Shown: positions 49,391 to 60,855 of the stretch, in pieces
Layout: the number at the start of each line of letters is the position of its first letter
Position numbering within the stretch: the stretch's first letter is position 1
Notes under the pieces: model-generated
The model's database searches: none
The model's input: the letters and a program-made list of their open reading frames with translations, nothing else
What the model was told of the DNA's origin: nothing
Made by a program: the position numbers and the translations under genes
Assembly (NCBI GenBank): GCA_033002965.1
Contig: JAURVB010009730.1
Location: forward strand, 1-64,000
From: Piper betle
Taxonomy: Eukaryota > Streptophyta > Magnoliopsida > Piperales > Piperaceae
DNA: 64,000 nucleotides
Direction: 5' to 3'

Positions 49391-50230
49391 CATAATAATC
49401 ATAATAATCATAATAATAATAATAATAATTATTATTATTATTATTATATAAACAAGAGTCACTTTTGCTTTGCCATGGATCTTTCATTACCATACGTCCT
49501 TTGTTAATTCGACTAAATTTCTATATATTTCTTGTTGTCATTTTACAAATTTATCCTTTTTTATGAATAAAGTTTATTCATGATAATATTAGTCGTTGAT
49601 GTAATCATACGAAAAGTGAGATTGACATGCGGCCATAGACCATTTTACATAATTAAGTGGATAGACTTTAGCCTTTTTATTATTATAAAAATCTATATGA
49701 TGTAATTAGTCTAAATGTTGATGAAATCATTAAAAAAAGGTAAGACAAACATGTGGCCAAAAACTGTTTTACTTTATATTATTAAGTAAATTATTAAGTA
49801 GGTGATACATAGGTAGATAGATTTAATATTTATATTATAATTACATGGCATTAGATAAAATAAATTAATCTATACATAGGCAATTTTTTGTCGTAATTCT
49901 TATAAATTTCTTTTAAAATCAATAATAAATATAAAAAATTATAAAATATTTATAATTACTATTAGGGAATTCTAATAGAATCAAGATAAGAAAAACAATT
50001 ATGTCAAATATTATTAGAGATAAGTAAGAAGACAAATAACTTTATAATTATGAAATTATTATTATTATTATATTATAAATAGGAATATCTAAAGTTTAAT
50101 GTGAATATTTAATGTACTCTAATGGTTTAAATTAGAATTTGTTCTTAAAATTTTCTAAATTTATGTAAAAGTCAATTAAAAAACATAAAAGTGTATCTTG
50201 CAAAAAAACCGCTTTATTTTATTATATCAG
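48650..50230. other. AT-rich spacer with an AAT trinucleotide microsatellite
   Basis: A long (AAT/ATT)n tract runs from about 49355 to 49446, ending as ATT repeats, which makes a poly-Ile artefact frame. CACTTTTG(T/C)TTTGCCATG occurs on both sides of it (49327 and 49459). Nothing coding. Confidence 0.6.
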
Positions 50231-50235
50231 CTGGC

Positions 50236-50580
50236 ATGTAACCTAAATGTGTAAAACCCGGAAATCTTATCTGTTTTTGTAGGGTTTGGTTTTTGGGTTC
50301 AACCGGCTAAGTGTGGGAGTCTAGGGTTGAATCAGTAAGACTAGTCTTTAGGATAAGAGAAATTTTTGAGGGTTTCACTGTATAAAATATTTTCTTCCCG
50401 GGTACACGAGACGTTGAGCATTGTTTAGGGGAAAATATTTGACGTTGTACCGTCCAATATTCTCTTCATCAACATTTATCTCAAGTTATTAATATTATAG
50501 GTACGAGTATTTGCATGACTGTTGTAAGTATTGCAAATTTTGCATGACTGTTGTAGCATCTGTATACATGGGAGTGCTGT
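50236..50580 (+). mobile_element. LTR-like start (TGTAAAACCC family), fragment 1
   Basis: TGTAAAACCCGGAAATCTTA at 50250 and the following TAGGGTTTGG text match the style of two other places (55733 plus, 58125 minus) that begin TGTAAAACCC followed by an AGGGTTTTA-type inverted echo. Likely the 5' end of a gypsy-type LTR. The 3' end is not defined. Confidence 0.4.
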
Positions 50581-51150
50581 TACTGCACACTGCAACGTTT
50601 TGCGGCGCACAAGCGGCGCAGTAAATCTGGGCCGTTGGATTTCAATATAGCGGCCCAGATTTTACTGGAGATCTAGACCCGCCCCTTACTCGCCTCAGAC
50701 CCGCCTGGCCGCCTGCCCGCCCGCTTGCCTGCTCATCCACCCGCCCGCCTGGCCGCCGCCCATCCGCCCGCCCACCACCCTGCCGTGGCGGGGTGGCGGG
50801 GGTGGTCCGTCGGGGTGGGGAGTTGGTCGCGGGGCGGCGGGCAGGGTCGGGAGGGAAGATCGTGCCGGGGAAGCCGCGGCAGGGTGGCGGGCGGCAGGGC
50901 GGCTTCGATCGCGGCGGTGACTCGGTCGCTTGGCGGCTGGTAGGGTTGGACGGGCGGCGGGGTCGGCGGGCAGGCAGGCGGGAGGCCGAGTCGGTTAGAT
51001 CTGGCGGGTCTAACGGGTCTAGCAAGTCTAGCGGGTCGCGGGGTGGGCTTCAAAGCTGCGGGCCGTTGGATTTTCATCCAACGGCCCATGGGCCATGCGC
51101 TGCAATGCGCTGCAAAAATGCTGTGCAACGCATTGCAGCATTTTTGGTAT
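50572..51150. mobile_element. Second GC-rich insert with inverted-repeat ends
   Basis: Left end TGCTG...GGGCCGTTGGAT (about 50575-50641) and right end, read inward, TGCTGCAATGCG...GGGCCGTTGGAT (about 51147-51083) are imperfect inverted copies of about 65 bases with near-equal length. Next to each there is a small hairpin (GGCCGTTGGAT...ATCCAACGGCC on the right; CTGGGCCG...CGGCCCAG on the left). The interior is CCGCC/CGGGCGG-rich with meaningless frames on both strands. A target duplication was not identified. It is a Mutator-like candidate by style. Confidence 0.6.
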
Positions 51151-51378
51151 ACATGGATCTCATTGGATGTGAATCTTTTTGAACCAATTAGAAGATGTTG
51201 TAAGTATTGCGAAGCATTCTCAATGTCCAATGCATATACAATGGGTAGGCCACGGTGATTGTTATACATGGATCTCATTGGGTGCGTGTCTTTTTGAACC
51301 AATTAAAAGATGTTGCAAGTATTGCGAAGCATCCTCAATGTCCAATACATACACAATGGGTAGGTTATGGGGATTCTT
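51147..51378. repeat. 117-bp tandem duplication
   Basis: TATACATGGATCTCATTGG...TTTTTGAACCAATTA...GTATTGCGAAGCAT...CAATGGGTAGG is present twice in tandem (from about 51149 and 51266) with about 10 differences. Confidence 0.9.
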
Positions 51379-51479
51379 TTTTATTACTCAAATTTTTGGC
51401 TGGTGATCACGTACATGGTGTTTGGATAGATCTAAGATGTAGTTACTCTTTTTAGATTAAATGAATTACTATGCATACT

Positions 51480-53500
51480 GTTTATTAATAATATGATTAA
51501 TGCCCTTGTTTGTATTAATTGATATTAACAATATTAATGTTTTGTATTATGACAAGCATTGTTAGTGCTAATCCACGATTCATATAAATATTGGTATTAT
51601 ATTGAATATTGCTTACTATTGCTCAGTTAATTAATTATTGTACCAAATCTTAAATGGGTAATATAATTATTTCACGTTATTGCTGCGTGGGAATAAATTT
51701 GTCATTTATATATGTTGTATATAAATTGTTATTATCAATTAATTAATGAATTATATTTTAAATTATATATAAAACTGCTATGATTAATTTAGATTATTAA
51801 AAATGATCTTTTGTTATCTAAGTGTTTAATACGTAAACGTGACTATGATGATTAAATTAATAACTAATTTATGCCTACAAATAATCATAGTTGGGTTAAA
51901 TAAATTGTATTAATCCAATATTACTATAATAATTAATTGTTGATAATCGATTCATGTATTATAATTTTATTAGTAAATATGGGTGGTTATAAATGATTAA
52001 TGAAGTAAAATTTTCACTTTTATCATTAATGTAATACTAGTTAATAACATGTTATAATATATTTATATCAGAGGCTTAAATATTAAACATGAAATAGATA
52101 AAATTGATTATTTTAATAATTGGTCAATTAAGGTTTGTAATATGGGTTATTAAAATATAATATTGTGATAATTACAATTGTTGAACCTTAATAACACACT
52201 TGAAGTAAATAAAATTTGAACCATTATCAAGTTAAACAATTTAAAATAATTAGACTAGTAGTATCCTTGAACATTAGTACAAGTAATATTAAATAATAAC
52301 ATACAATATAGAATCTAATGTCTATAGCATAATGTTTTAGAAATATTAAAATTGAATGAATTATTATCTAAGTTATTATTAATTGAGTAAATAATTGTTG
52401 CTTGCATACATTATTGTTTAATGGGCAATACAAAATAAAAATCTAAATTTAAGAATTCGAGTTATTGAGATGACACTTACTATATATTTTTTCGGTGAAA
52501 TAATTATCTTACTAAGGAATCATATTAATACTATTTCTATGATTATGTTGCACCTATGATTAAATGATTTTTTTCAAGTGGGTAATTATACATTGTTTCA
52601 CCTAATGAGAAATTCATTATGTGCTTTTGATTCTAACTATTTTAATTTTTGACTTAATTTGTTTAAATTAAATAATTAAGTGACATGGATAATTAATTAC
52701 CTTATTTTTCTCCAAGTTAATCTTGGTAAATTTAAATCTCTAATATTTAAACTATTGTATGAGCTGTTGTGTCAAGTTTTGGTCATGGCATTGCATGAGT
52801 TCTTTGAGCCTATATTCAACCATCATGCGCTGAGCGCAAAACTGCAACCGTGGCCAAAGAATTCACTCAATTCAACATGGGGCCGCACCCTTAAAATTAT
52901 TTGAAAGATAAAATACTTACCTCCATACCGAAACGGGTGACATAGCGTAAGACGACTTATTGTACATTTGTGATACCGAGAGAGTAAATCAATAACGAAT
53001 ATCGGTAACTAAAGGCCATGGGCTACGTAGTGTGCACGCGTATATATGAAATTAGAGCTGGATGAGACGACCACCCTCCTGGCATAACTGGAGTTCGATA
53101 TAGGTTCATAATTACTAAAAGACTTGATAAATAATGATGTATAATATATTGACTTATTTCTTACAATTATACGACTCAGTAGTATTAGCACTAACATGGC
53201 ATTGTGACTGCAGGTGAGCAGCTTCACGTTGATAGTTGATGGCATGGTTGGTGGTTCCCTTACCAGTTTGGAGACTTTGGGACTCTGTTTTTGTGTATTT
53301 ATTTTATTTTGTGGCATCGTTTGCATGGAACCATTTTATATAACATGATTTATTATTATGGTTAATAATTTCTTAAACATGTTTAAATTATCATGGTTAA
53401 TTATTTCTAAATTATTTTTATTTTATTATATCTCATGCATAATTGTTTGCATGTTTTATCATGTATATGCATTTTTATTTGTATGTACTTGCATATATTT
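51480..53500. other. AT-rich spacer
   Basis: Mostly unstructured AT-rich DNA. A less AT-rich part at 52780-53300 has small frames on both strands (52680-52904 plus, 53009-53326 minus) with no family resemblance; it may be old retroelement DNA. Confidence 0.4.
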
Positions 53501-53539
53501 TGGTAACTCTCGGCTCGCTAAGGAGGGTCATTACTGCTA

Positions 53540-53800
53540 AGCTGCTAATTGAGTGAGCTAGCTCGTGAACTACTTTCGACCTTATAATCGTGTGGTTTCA
53601 AGCTCCTAAACGAACTAGTTTCAGACTCCTTAAAATTAAACAATTTAAGTGTATTCAAGTTTGAGTCGAGCTCAAACAACATAAAAAATGCTTGCGTCTT
53701 ATTTCAAGTATATATATTCAAAACTCGTTCGATTTCGAGTCGAGTTCGAGCACAAGCTTAGCTCGACTTGGTCGCTCATTTAACAACCCTAAATCTAAGT
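53540..53800. repeat. Dispersed TCGAGTTCGAG-rich repeat, copy B
   Basis: Related to 13880-14170 in the same orientation, with GTTTCAAGCTCC, TTTAAGTGTATTCAAGTTTG, TTCAAGTATATATATTCAAA and TCGAGTCGAGTTCGAGC words. Less diverged from the presumed consensus than copy A. Confidence 0.55.
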
Positions 53801-55732
53801 GTGATTCAAACTGGTTCAAGACCGATTCTGTCTCATTTTGAATCGGCCCAACACATTTGGGTACCCGGTACCAACCTAAGTATCTTCCCAAGTCATAAAT
53901 TAATATAAATATTATGAGCTATATAGATCATTTAATTAACAATCATTCTTCAATTAGTGAATAAATAATTTAATATCTCAAATGCAACAAAAAACAATGA
54001 GGGACGTCCATCATACGTAGTATTTATTGCACACCTAAAAAGTCTTAAACTAAACAAATGGGAGCTCATATCTCAAAAGTCAAAGATTCAAAAGTACATA
54101 AATCAATAGAGGGCTTGTCATGTTCTTAATTCTCATATTGAGTCGCTTACCTAAATAACCAAAAGCAAAATGCTACTATGAACTAGAGGTTATAAAGTAA
54201 GATGTTGACTTAAATGAGATGACTATGCCAATTGCTAATGTCATATAGGTATTATTGGGAAATTATAACTACTACTAATGCATCACTAAATCAACTAGAT
54301 CATCTTTAATGTCCTCGCATGGTCAGATTCATTATCTTCTTGTGGATAAGTTGATGGAATGCCTGACTCCAAATTTTCATCACCGGTAGCTTGAGGCTCA
54401 TCTACTCTTGTATTGGACCCAATAGGAACTTCATCAACACTTGTATTTTCTGAAGCAACAATAGTTAATCCAACATCTACTTGATCTTCATAATCACTTT
54501 CTTTGCCACATACCGAGTCCTGTGAAATAATAACAATGAGACAGAGCTGGCATACTTCAATTAATTCAAAATGTTAGAAGAACATTAGAATAAGTTAAGC
54601 AATGGTGGAAATAGTCATGTACCTCAACTTCATTCCCAATTTCTACATTGTTATCTACCCACTCATCAAGAGGATTTTGAAGCATCAAATGCTCTGTCAC
54701 AACATCATAATTGGATCTCCATCTTAACCTTTTCTCTCTTAATGTCAAATTATACTGGAAATAAACAAGGTCATTTAGCCTTTTTTGAGCAAATTGATTT
54801 CGTTTCTTTGTATGAATTTGGTCAAAAGTGCTCCAATTGTACTCACATTCAGTTGAGAACATGTTTGGCTAAGAACCTTGATAGCAATTCTATGGACAAT
54901 GAATCCCATGTTGCTCCCACCATGTAGATACAAATAGCATTAGTTTATAGTTAGGATTTAAGACAGATGAATATTAATCTACTAAAATATTATATGATAT
55001 AGTGTTTGGATGGAGTATCTTTTGATTGCTCTCCGCTAAATTGCGACTAGAGTCACCGTTTGCCATGAATAGAGGTGGGTGTGGATGTCCGAATTTATCC
55101 GTCCGACCGAAGTCCGAAGTATGTCCGACCGAATTTGACCGACCGAATCTGACCGAATTAAAACAAACCAAACATGGACATTTCTTTGTCCGACCGAATG
55201 ACCGACCGAGTGTCCGATATTTTATATCAATAATATAATATCTTCAACATTTGTAAGGCTAATATTATAGTTTATGAAAATTTTAAAATATAATATACAG
55301 TAAAATTTATTAAGTTTATACATAAAATTTGATATTTAATATCTAAAATAACAAAAAATGACATACATAGAAAAAAGATAAAAGTCACTCTTATATTTAG
55401 GAATTTAGAACTATACATTCATATTAATAATCATATCAAACCACTTACAATTTAATTAGCATGTTCTCAATTTTTAAAGTCAAACAAAAAATAATCAATG
55501 TATAAAAACTTTAAAATAATCATTGACATCAAAATATACTCCAATATTACATATACTTCAAAGATAAAATATTTTAATAGTTAATTCTTCATCCAATGTA
55601 ACTCACCTACATGAAAAAAATACAAAAAAGTTAATTACTCATGTTTTTTGTCTTCTTCATTTTGAAATTAGGACATTTCCCTTCAATATTCTTCCATAAA
55701 TAAATAGTTCCATAACTTCCAGTTCCCTCTGT

Positions 55733-56020
55733 AAAACCCGTGTCCCAAGTCAGGGTTTTATAGTCCGAACCGGTCGGTTCGACCGTTATTTTTGAGTCGA
55801 ATAGAATTATTTTAGGCCAAATAATACATTAGGACGCGTTATAGGGTAGAATTATTAGTTATAGCGCATGTCATTTGGATGTTGTGGTGTTTATTTTATT
55901 TTATGGGATTTTTCCTGATTTTTTTGGATTTTTTGAAGATTTTATTCCGAGTTAGTTATTATTCTTGACTCGTGCCGGTATCGAGTCAAGTCTTATTTAC
56001 GAGTTTGCCACCGATCATCT
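55733..56020 (+). mobile_element. LTR-like start (TGTAAAACCC family), fragment 2
   Basis: TGTAAAACCCGTGTCCCAAG is followed by CAGGGTTTTATAG, then an AT-rich stretch, then a promoter-like step into a GC-rich pocket. Same layout as 50250 and 58125. It lies inside the hAT element, so it is cargo or an insertion into it. Confidence 0.4.
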
Positions 56021-56159
56021 TTTCCCCCAAACCCCCCCAAACCCTAGCGCCGTCGCCGCCGCCATCCCGCCACCGATCGACGCCGCCCCGCCCAGCCGTA
56101 CCGTCGCCGTGACATCTCGACCACCACCAGCCACCGACGAGCCACCGTGAGGCCGGAGG

Positions 56160-56470
56160 CAGGCGCTGGCGGAGGCAGGCAGGCGGAGGCAGGGCGTCTG
56201 AGGGCGGGCGGGCAGGGCGGCCGAGGGCGGCAGAGGCAGGCGCGGCAGAGTGGTTACGCTGCACGCAGAGGGCAGCGGAGGCAGGCGGCGGCGGAGGGGT
56301 TTCGCGGCGCGCAGAGGGCGGCGGAGGCAGGCGGTGGCGGAGGGGTTTCGCTGCGCGCAGGGCGGCGGAGGCCGGTGGAGGCTCGCAGGGCGGCAAAGGC
56401 AGTTCGCAGAGCGGCTGCAGGCGGCGGCGAGGTAGCGGCGCAAGCGGCGGCGGCGACGGCGCGTAAGGCG
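56160..56470 (+). repeat. GGCGGAGGCAGGC short tandem/GC-rich repeat
   Basis: Irregular repetition of GCGGAGGCAGGCGG, GGGTTTCGC(G/T)GCGCGCAG and AGGGCGGC words. A unit of about 56 bases (GGCGGCGGAGGGGTTTCGC...) is present two to three times around 56285-56365. Confidence 0.75.
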
Positions 56471-57119
56471 GCGGCGGCGAGACGGAAACAGTGCTAGGTT
56501 TCTATTTGATTTCGGACTGTCCGCGGACACTGTTTGGGCCCGACGGACAAGTCGGACAATGATTCGGTCGGACAAATTTTGTCCGACAAAATTTCGGACA
56601 GACACGGACAATAACTTGTCCGATGTCTGTCTGACCGATGCCCACCCCTAGCCATGAAATAGTAAAATATCTAAATTTAAATATATTATATAAACATAAC
56701 CAGAATTTTCCAATTATAATTAACAAAATAATAAAATTTAACTTAGAAAACTAAACCTGCCATGAGGCCATTGATCTGGCAGCCAGATCAGGTTCAAGAC
56801 GACAAATTACGTCATTAACTCCACGCATGATGTCTGGGATTTGTCTCAAAAAAAAAAAAACTAAGCTATAAATGTGTCAAATAGAAGTCATTTAATAGAT
56901 CATTTTAATACACAATACTTTATAGATATTAAATAACTTATATTGACAAACTCCTCTTGCTAGTGGATACGTGGATTCAAGAAAATAGGTGCTGCATGCA
57001 AAGGATTATTGAATTGGTTTTCCCATCTTCTGTCAATAATTTCTAAGAAAAACCTGTATCTTTGTTTGTCCATTCCATGAACTGCCTTAATTTCTTCTCG
57101 AGCAACTTGCATTTTTGAC

Positions 57120-58128
57120 TGGGTGGACATGGTCATAGACGCGGCAGACGGATTCAACACGCGTGCAGACACGGGAAGAAGGGCCAGACGATCGCCAGTG
57201 TGCCAGTTGCCAAAAATCGCCAACAATGGTGCGCCATGGGTTGCCGTTGGTCCTGATCGGCTGCCCATGCGACGGGGAGCATGGTGGTGGTGGACATCCA
57301 TAAAGTTTGGCTGGTGAGTGGTCAGAAAACAGCCAAAAATGGACGGAATCACAATCGGGTATGGCAATGTCGCAAGCGGTGATCACAGCCACGGTGGTGG
57401 TCGTAGGTGGTCTTAAAAGTTCTACCTTGATAAGGGAAAGTTGTCTAGAGTAGTTTGATCAGCCAGAAGTGGCTCGCCGAGCGCCAGCAAAATCGTTCAA
57501 ACAACGGCAGCGGTAGTGAAAAACCAGCGAACAAAAGCTGTCACCTATGGCGACTGTTGTGGAGCCGGTGGTGGTGACAGGTATGGATTGATAGTCGGCC
57601 ACAAGGTATGGTGGTGTGGACAGGGGTAGAAGACTCGCCGGTGGCCGCACAAAGTGGCAGCAGCGGCGGTTCTAGTGAAATTCCTCCAAAATTGTGAGAA
57701 ATTCACCAAAAAATGGGAGTTATTGCTAGTGTTTTCTCTGTACCACCCTGATCTTGCCACATGGCAAGATCTGGTTGTTTGACAATTTGTGGGCCGGTGG
57801 GTCCAGGTAAGATATATGCAATATATATAGACGAAAAACTTAGATTGACTCCGACGAAAGTCAAAAATAACTCAAAGCCTGACGGAGACTCTATAGATGG
57901 AAATCGAGGGAGGAAGCTAAATGGGCCTTAAAACCTTGAACTCGATTGGACGAAGATCTAAGACCCAAATCAAACTAGCCTCATATGGACAATCTGGTAG
58001 ACCAAATTCCCTATTATGCATGTAAAATAGGACCCTGAAAAAGCCCAAACAGATACTAAATGCTATAACGGCTCGAGCGGGACAATACAATAAGTTGGTA
58101 AAACCCTAGCCCAAAGCTAGGGTTTTAC
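57120..58128 (-). mobile_element. LTR-like element (TGTAAAACCC family), minus orientation
   Basis: Read on the minus strand it begins TGTAAAACCCTAGCTTTGGG at about 58125, passes TATA-like sequence (near 57820), a perfect inverted repeat GATCTTGCCA/TGGCAAGATC (about 57751-57772), then a GC-rich pocket with low-complexity frames, and stops near 57120 where hAT transposase sequence resumes. Probably a solo LTR in the transposase remnant, but I could not find a matching target duplication. Confidence 0.5.
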
Positions 58129-58129
58129 A

Positions 58130-58600
58130 CAAGAACTCAACAACCCAGTAAGAACCTATAGTTGAAACTTAGTTAGTATAATTTGAAAAACCCACATGCA
58201 CAGAATGTGTATCTTCCATCATATATTAAGTAGGCTTTGTGTACATACACGGTGAGTGGACATCTTATGAAACCCGAATTACACAATCCGAAAAACCCAA
58301 GAACTCTAAAATTCAATAAGAATCAATAGTGAAACTTGGTTGAGTGTGACCCAAAAAACCCACATGCACAAGATGTATATCTTCCATTATATATATACTC
58401 AGGTTTTGTGTATACAATTAATGACTCTTATGAAACCCAACTGGCACAACCCAAAAAACCTAGGAACTCAAAACCCCAGTGAGAGACCTATAGGGAACCT
58501 CGGTTGGTGTAACCTGAAAAACCCACATGCTCAAAATTGCATTTTCCATCATATTTTAACTAGTTTCTGAGTACACAATTGGTAGCCCTTATAAAACCCA
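58130..58600. repeat. About 160-bp tandem repeat, three copies
   Basis: Each copy has AA(A/G)AACCCACATGCxCA...AT(C/T)TTCCATxATAT...TTxTGxGTACA...CTTAT(G/A)AAACCC, followed by AACCCxxAA..CTCAA. Copies run from about 58135, 58295 and 58455. Copies are diverged, so it is older than the 79-bp array. Confidence 0.8.
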
Positions 58601-60500
58601 AGTCCTTAACTCAAGGGTTTTTGAGTCAGTTCGGTCATTACCTGAATTAGATTAGTTGGCTCTGGCTCTTCTTGCCGTGGTTTGAGTATGGTATGATATG
58701 TGTTGGCGACTCGAGCCTACTTCAGCATTGGTACCCTTGTTGGACGCTACACACGACCCATTCTTATTTTCTATTCAGTCAAGTTGGGGCTAGTCAGATG
58801 TTAGGATTGGTGTCCTTTGTGAGTCTAGTTTGCTTGCCGAGGTTCCCAAGGATTTGAAATCTTGGTCCTAGTAGGACCTATAGTACGATTCCCAAGGTCA
58901 CCCCAGCAGCCTTGGGTGAAACCCTAAGTCCGTGCAACCCTGCGCTCAGCCTAAAGAGCACCCTGAAATGCAGGTGAGTGCCAACACTAAGGTGGTAGGT
59001 GAGTGCTTGCTTGCAGCTTATTCCCTTTTCTATTTGGCCCCCCTCTCCCCTTCATTTTCTACCCTTTCCAATCTTTTGCTCCGACCTCCTCCTTGCTGTT
59101 TGGCCATTCCATTCCTTTTCTAGCCCTTCCTGACCTCTCCTAGGCCCCTTCAAGCCAAGCCTAGCCCTAGGGTGGTAGCTCTTGGGATTGGATGCTTTAA
59201 GAGACCTCCCTTAGAGCCATTTGAGGTAAGAGCCCCTTCTTTTGCCTCTTTTGTGTGTTTTTGGTTGCCATTTGTATGAATGCATACTTTATTGTATTTT
59301 TCTTGCATTTTTCTCATATAGATTTGTTTGAAAATAGTCAGTAGGCTTTGGAATAATCTCATTTTCATGTGAATAAGAAGTAGTTATGTATTTGTGAATG
59401 ATTAATTGTCATTGGCATGCACTATTTTAATATAAAATTCATATCTTACGTTGTAGACAGTTTTTTGCATGATATTGGTCTTTTTGTGTTCATGAAAGTT
59501 AGATCTACAAGTTTGATAATCATTATCTGTTTTGATATGACATGTATGATCATGTAAGGTGCTAAACTTGGTAAAAGATGACAGCTTTCATGGTCCTTGT
59601 CAGCTGGTCGCCTCTTTCACCAATTTTTTAAACCCTACGGTAGGTTGCTATTGATGCCCATATTTTGCATGCTTGTAGGTCTATGTGTTGTCTTGCTCCT
59701 GTAAATTTACCACACTAAAATAATCACTTAGAGGGCATGAAAAAAACCATTAACTAATTGGGGTGTTAGCTGTGATGTATGAATGATTTGCCCTGCTATG
59801 AGATTTTGCTCTATGGTGAGCTAATTAAAAATGGTTAATAAATTCTGTAAAAAATATATATGGACTTAATAATTGTCTACTAGAAAATTGTAAGTTTTAG
59901 CACTAATTAAAAATTATTTAGGTGGTTAGTTTAATCGGTTTTCAAGAGTGTACAAAAATGTTGGGTGAAACCCTACTTCCATAACTCCAAACCCATGAAC
60001 GGCAGTTAACAAAATTGGTGTGAGACCTAGGAATGCTATTCCTAGCACCTTAGCCCAACCTTAATGGGCCTAGTTTACTATGTTGGCCTATGAGCCAACA
60101 CTTAGTAAATTTTCCACCTAACCCTTAGAGTGTTAGGGCCCACTGGTCTAAATTTCAATCTATTTGGGCATTGTTTGGGTCTGTCTGAAAAATCTTCTGG
60201 TTAAGTGTATTCGATTCAAACCTAAGTATTGGACTTTTCTAACTAAGTAACATGTTGTTCTAAACCCTAATTAAGTTATCTAATGGGTTTTAACACTCCA
60301 TTAATGTAACTAATTAAGTTAATTAAATGTCTTATGTGTTGTGAATATGTTAAGGTTTTGCCTCGATGTGTGTGTCGATGTGATCCGAGTCTGATTCTGT
60401 TCCATCTCTGTGCTAGTATACGCGAGATGAGCTCGTTGATCTAGGATGTGGAGCTTCACTCGTCCAGGTCTCTAGGGACTCCCTTTTGCTTCTCCTCTAT
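58600..60500 (+). other. Noncoding repeat-like DNA with GT-rich leader features
   Basis: No domain in any frame. AAATGCAGGTGAGTGCC at about 58967 is a strong splice-donor-like context, and CAAGCCTAGCCCTAGGG follows near 59155. The layout resembles the 5' side of an LTR transcript. Frames at 58672-59368 are unsupported. Confidence 0.35.
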
Positions 60501-60561
60501 TTGGCTCCTTGTGTGTCAAGTTTATTTGCGTCTTGGGCATAGGATGACATCGACAACGTTG

Positions 60562-60855
60562 TATCAAATCCCTTCAATGTCGGGCCATTTAGCCATATTT
60601 TCCATACGTTTAATAAAACTTTAAGGCTAAGATCCCTTGATGGTTTTCGAAAGATAATCCCAGAGAAATATTATGCAACTCCCTTCCCAAGCCTGATAAT
60701 ATTTAAGTATCAAATCCCTTCAATGTTAGGCCATTTAGCCATATTTTCCATACGTTTAATAAAACTTTAAGGCTAAGATCCCTTGATGGTTTTTGAAAGA
60801 TAATCCCCAGTAAAATATTATACAACTCCCTTCCCAAGCCTGATATATTTAAGTA
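60562..60855. repeat. 147-bp tandem duplication
   Basis: TATCAAATCCCTTCAATGT...GGCCATTTAGCCATATTTTC...CTTCCCAAGCCTGAT...ATATTTAAG occurs twice in tandem, starting at about 60566 and 60713, with about 10 differences. Confidence 0.93.

Larger units (their letters stand above)
55070..56650. mobile_element. Non-autonomous hAT element, 1.58 kb, complete, carrying GC-rich cargo
   Basis: Ends TAGAGGTGGGTG (left) and, read inward from the right, TAGGGGTGGGCA. Flanked by an exact 8-base target duplication GCCATGAA at 55062-55069 and 56651-56658. Sub-terminal arms are rich in TCCGACCGAA / TCGGTCGGAC words on both sides. The interior has an AT-rich half, an LTR-like start TGTAAAACCC at 55733, and a CG-rich pocket (56030-56500) with GGCGGAGGCAGGCGG-type repeats. 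No transposase. The cargo frames on both strands have low-complexity proteins only. Confidence 0.93.
54295..57118 (-). pseudogene. hAT transposase remnant, minus strand, with a nested element
   Basis: On the minus strand, 57118-56971 encodes MQVAREEIKAVHGMDKQRYR, then FLEIIDRRWENQFNNPLHAA and PIFLNP, typical of the hAT spacer region. 56844-56757 encodes QIPDIMRGVNDVICRLEPDL. About 55061-55000 encodes GDSSRNLAESNQKILHP. About 54930-54622 encodes WWEQHG, then EYNWSTFDQIHTKKRNQFAQ and KRLNDLVYFQYNL, the C-terminal dimerisation block. A GT-AG intron (54621-54525) leads to an acidic last exon ending at 54295 (SVCGKESDYEDQ...). Stops occur before MFSTECEYNWS, and the phases of the first two segments do not match, so the copy is dead. 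The 55070-56650 non-autonomous hAT is inserted at the edge of the GDSSRNL exon. Confidence 0.85.

Noticed and set aside
49251..49451. Poly-isoleucine frame
   Set aside because: Produced by an AAT/ATT microsatellite.
50642..51302. Frames up to 189 residues in the CCGCC-rich block
   Set aside because: Frames are open on both strands, proteins are low complexity and cross the inverted-repeat end into a tandem duplication.
55986..56611. Frames up to 198 residues on both strands
   Set aside because: GC-rich cargo within the non-autonomous hAT element; no domain and repetitive wording.
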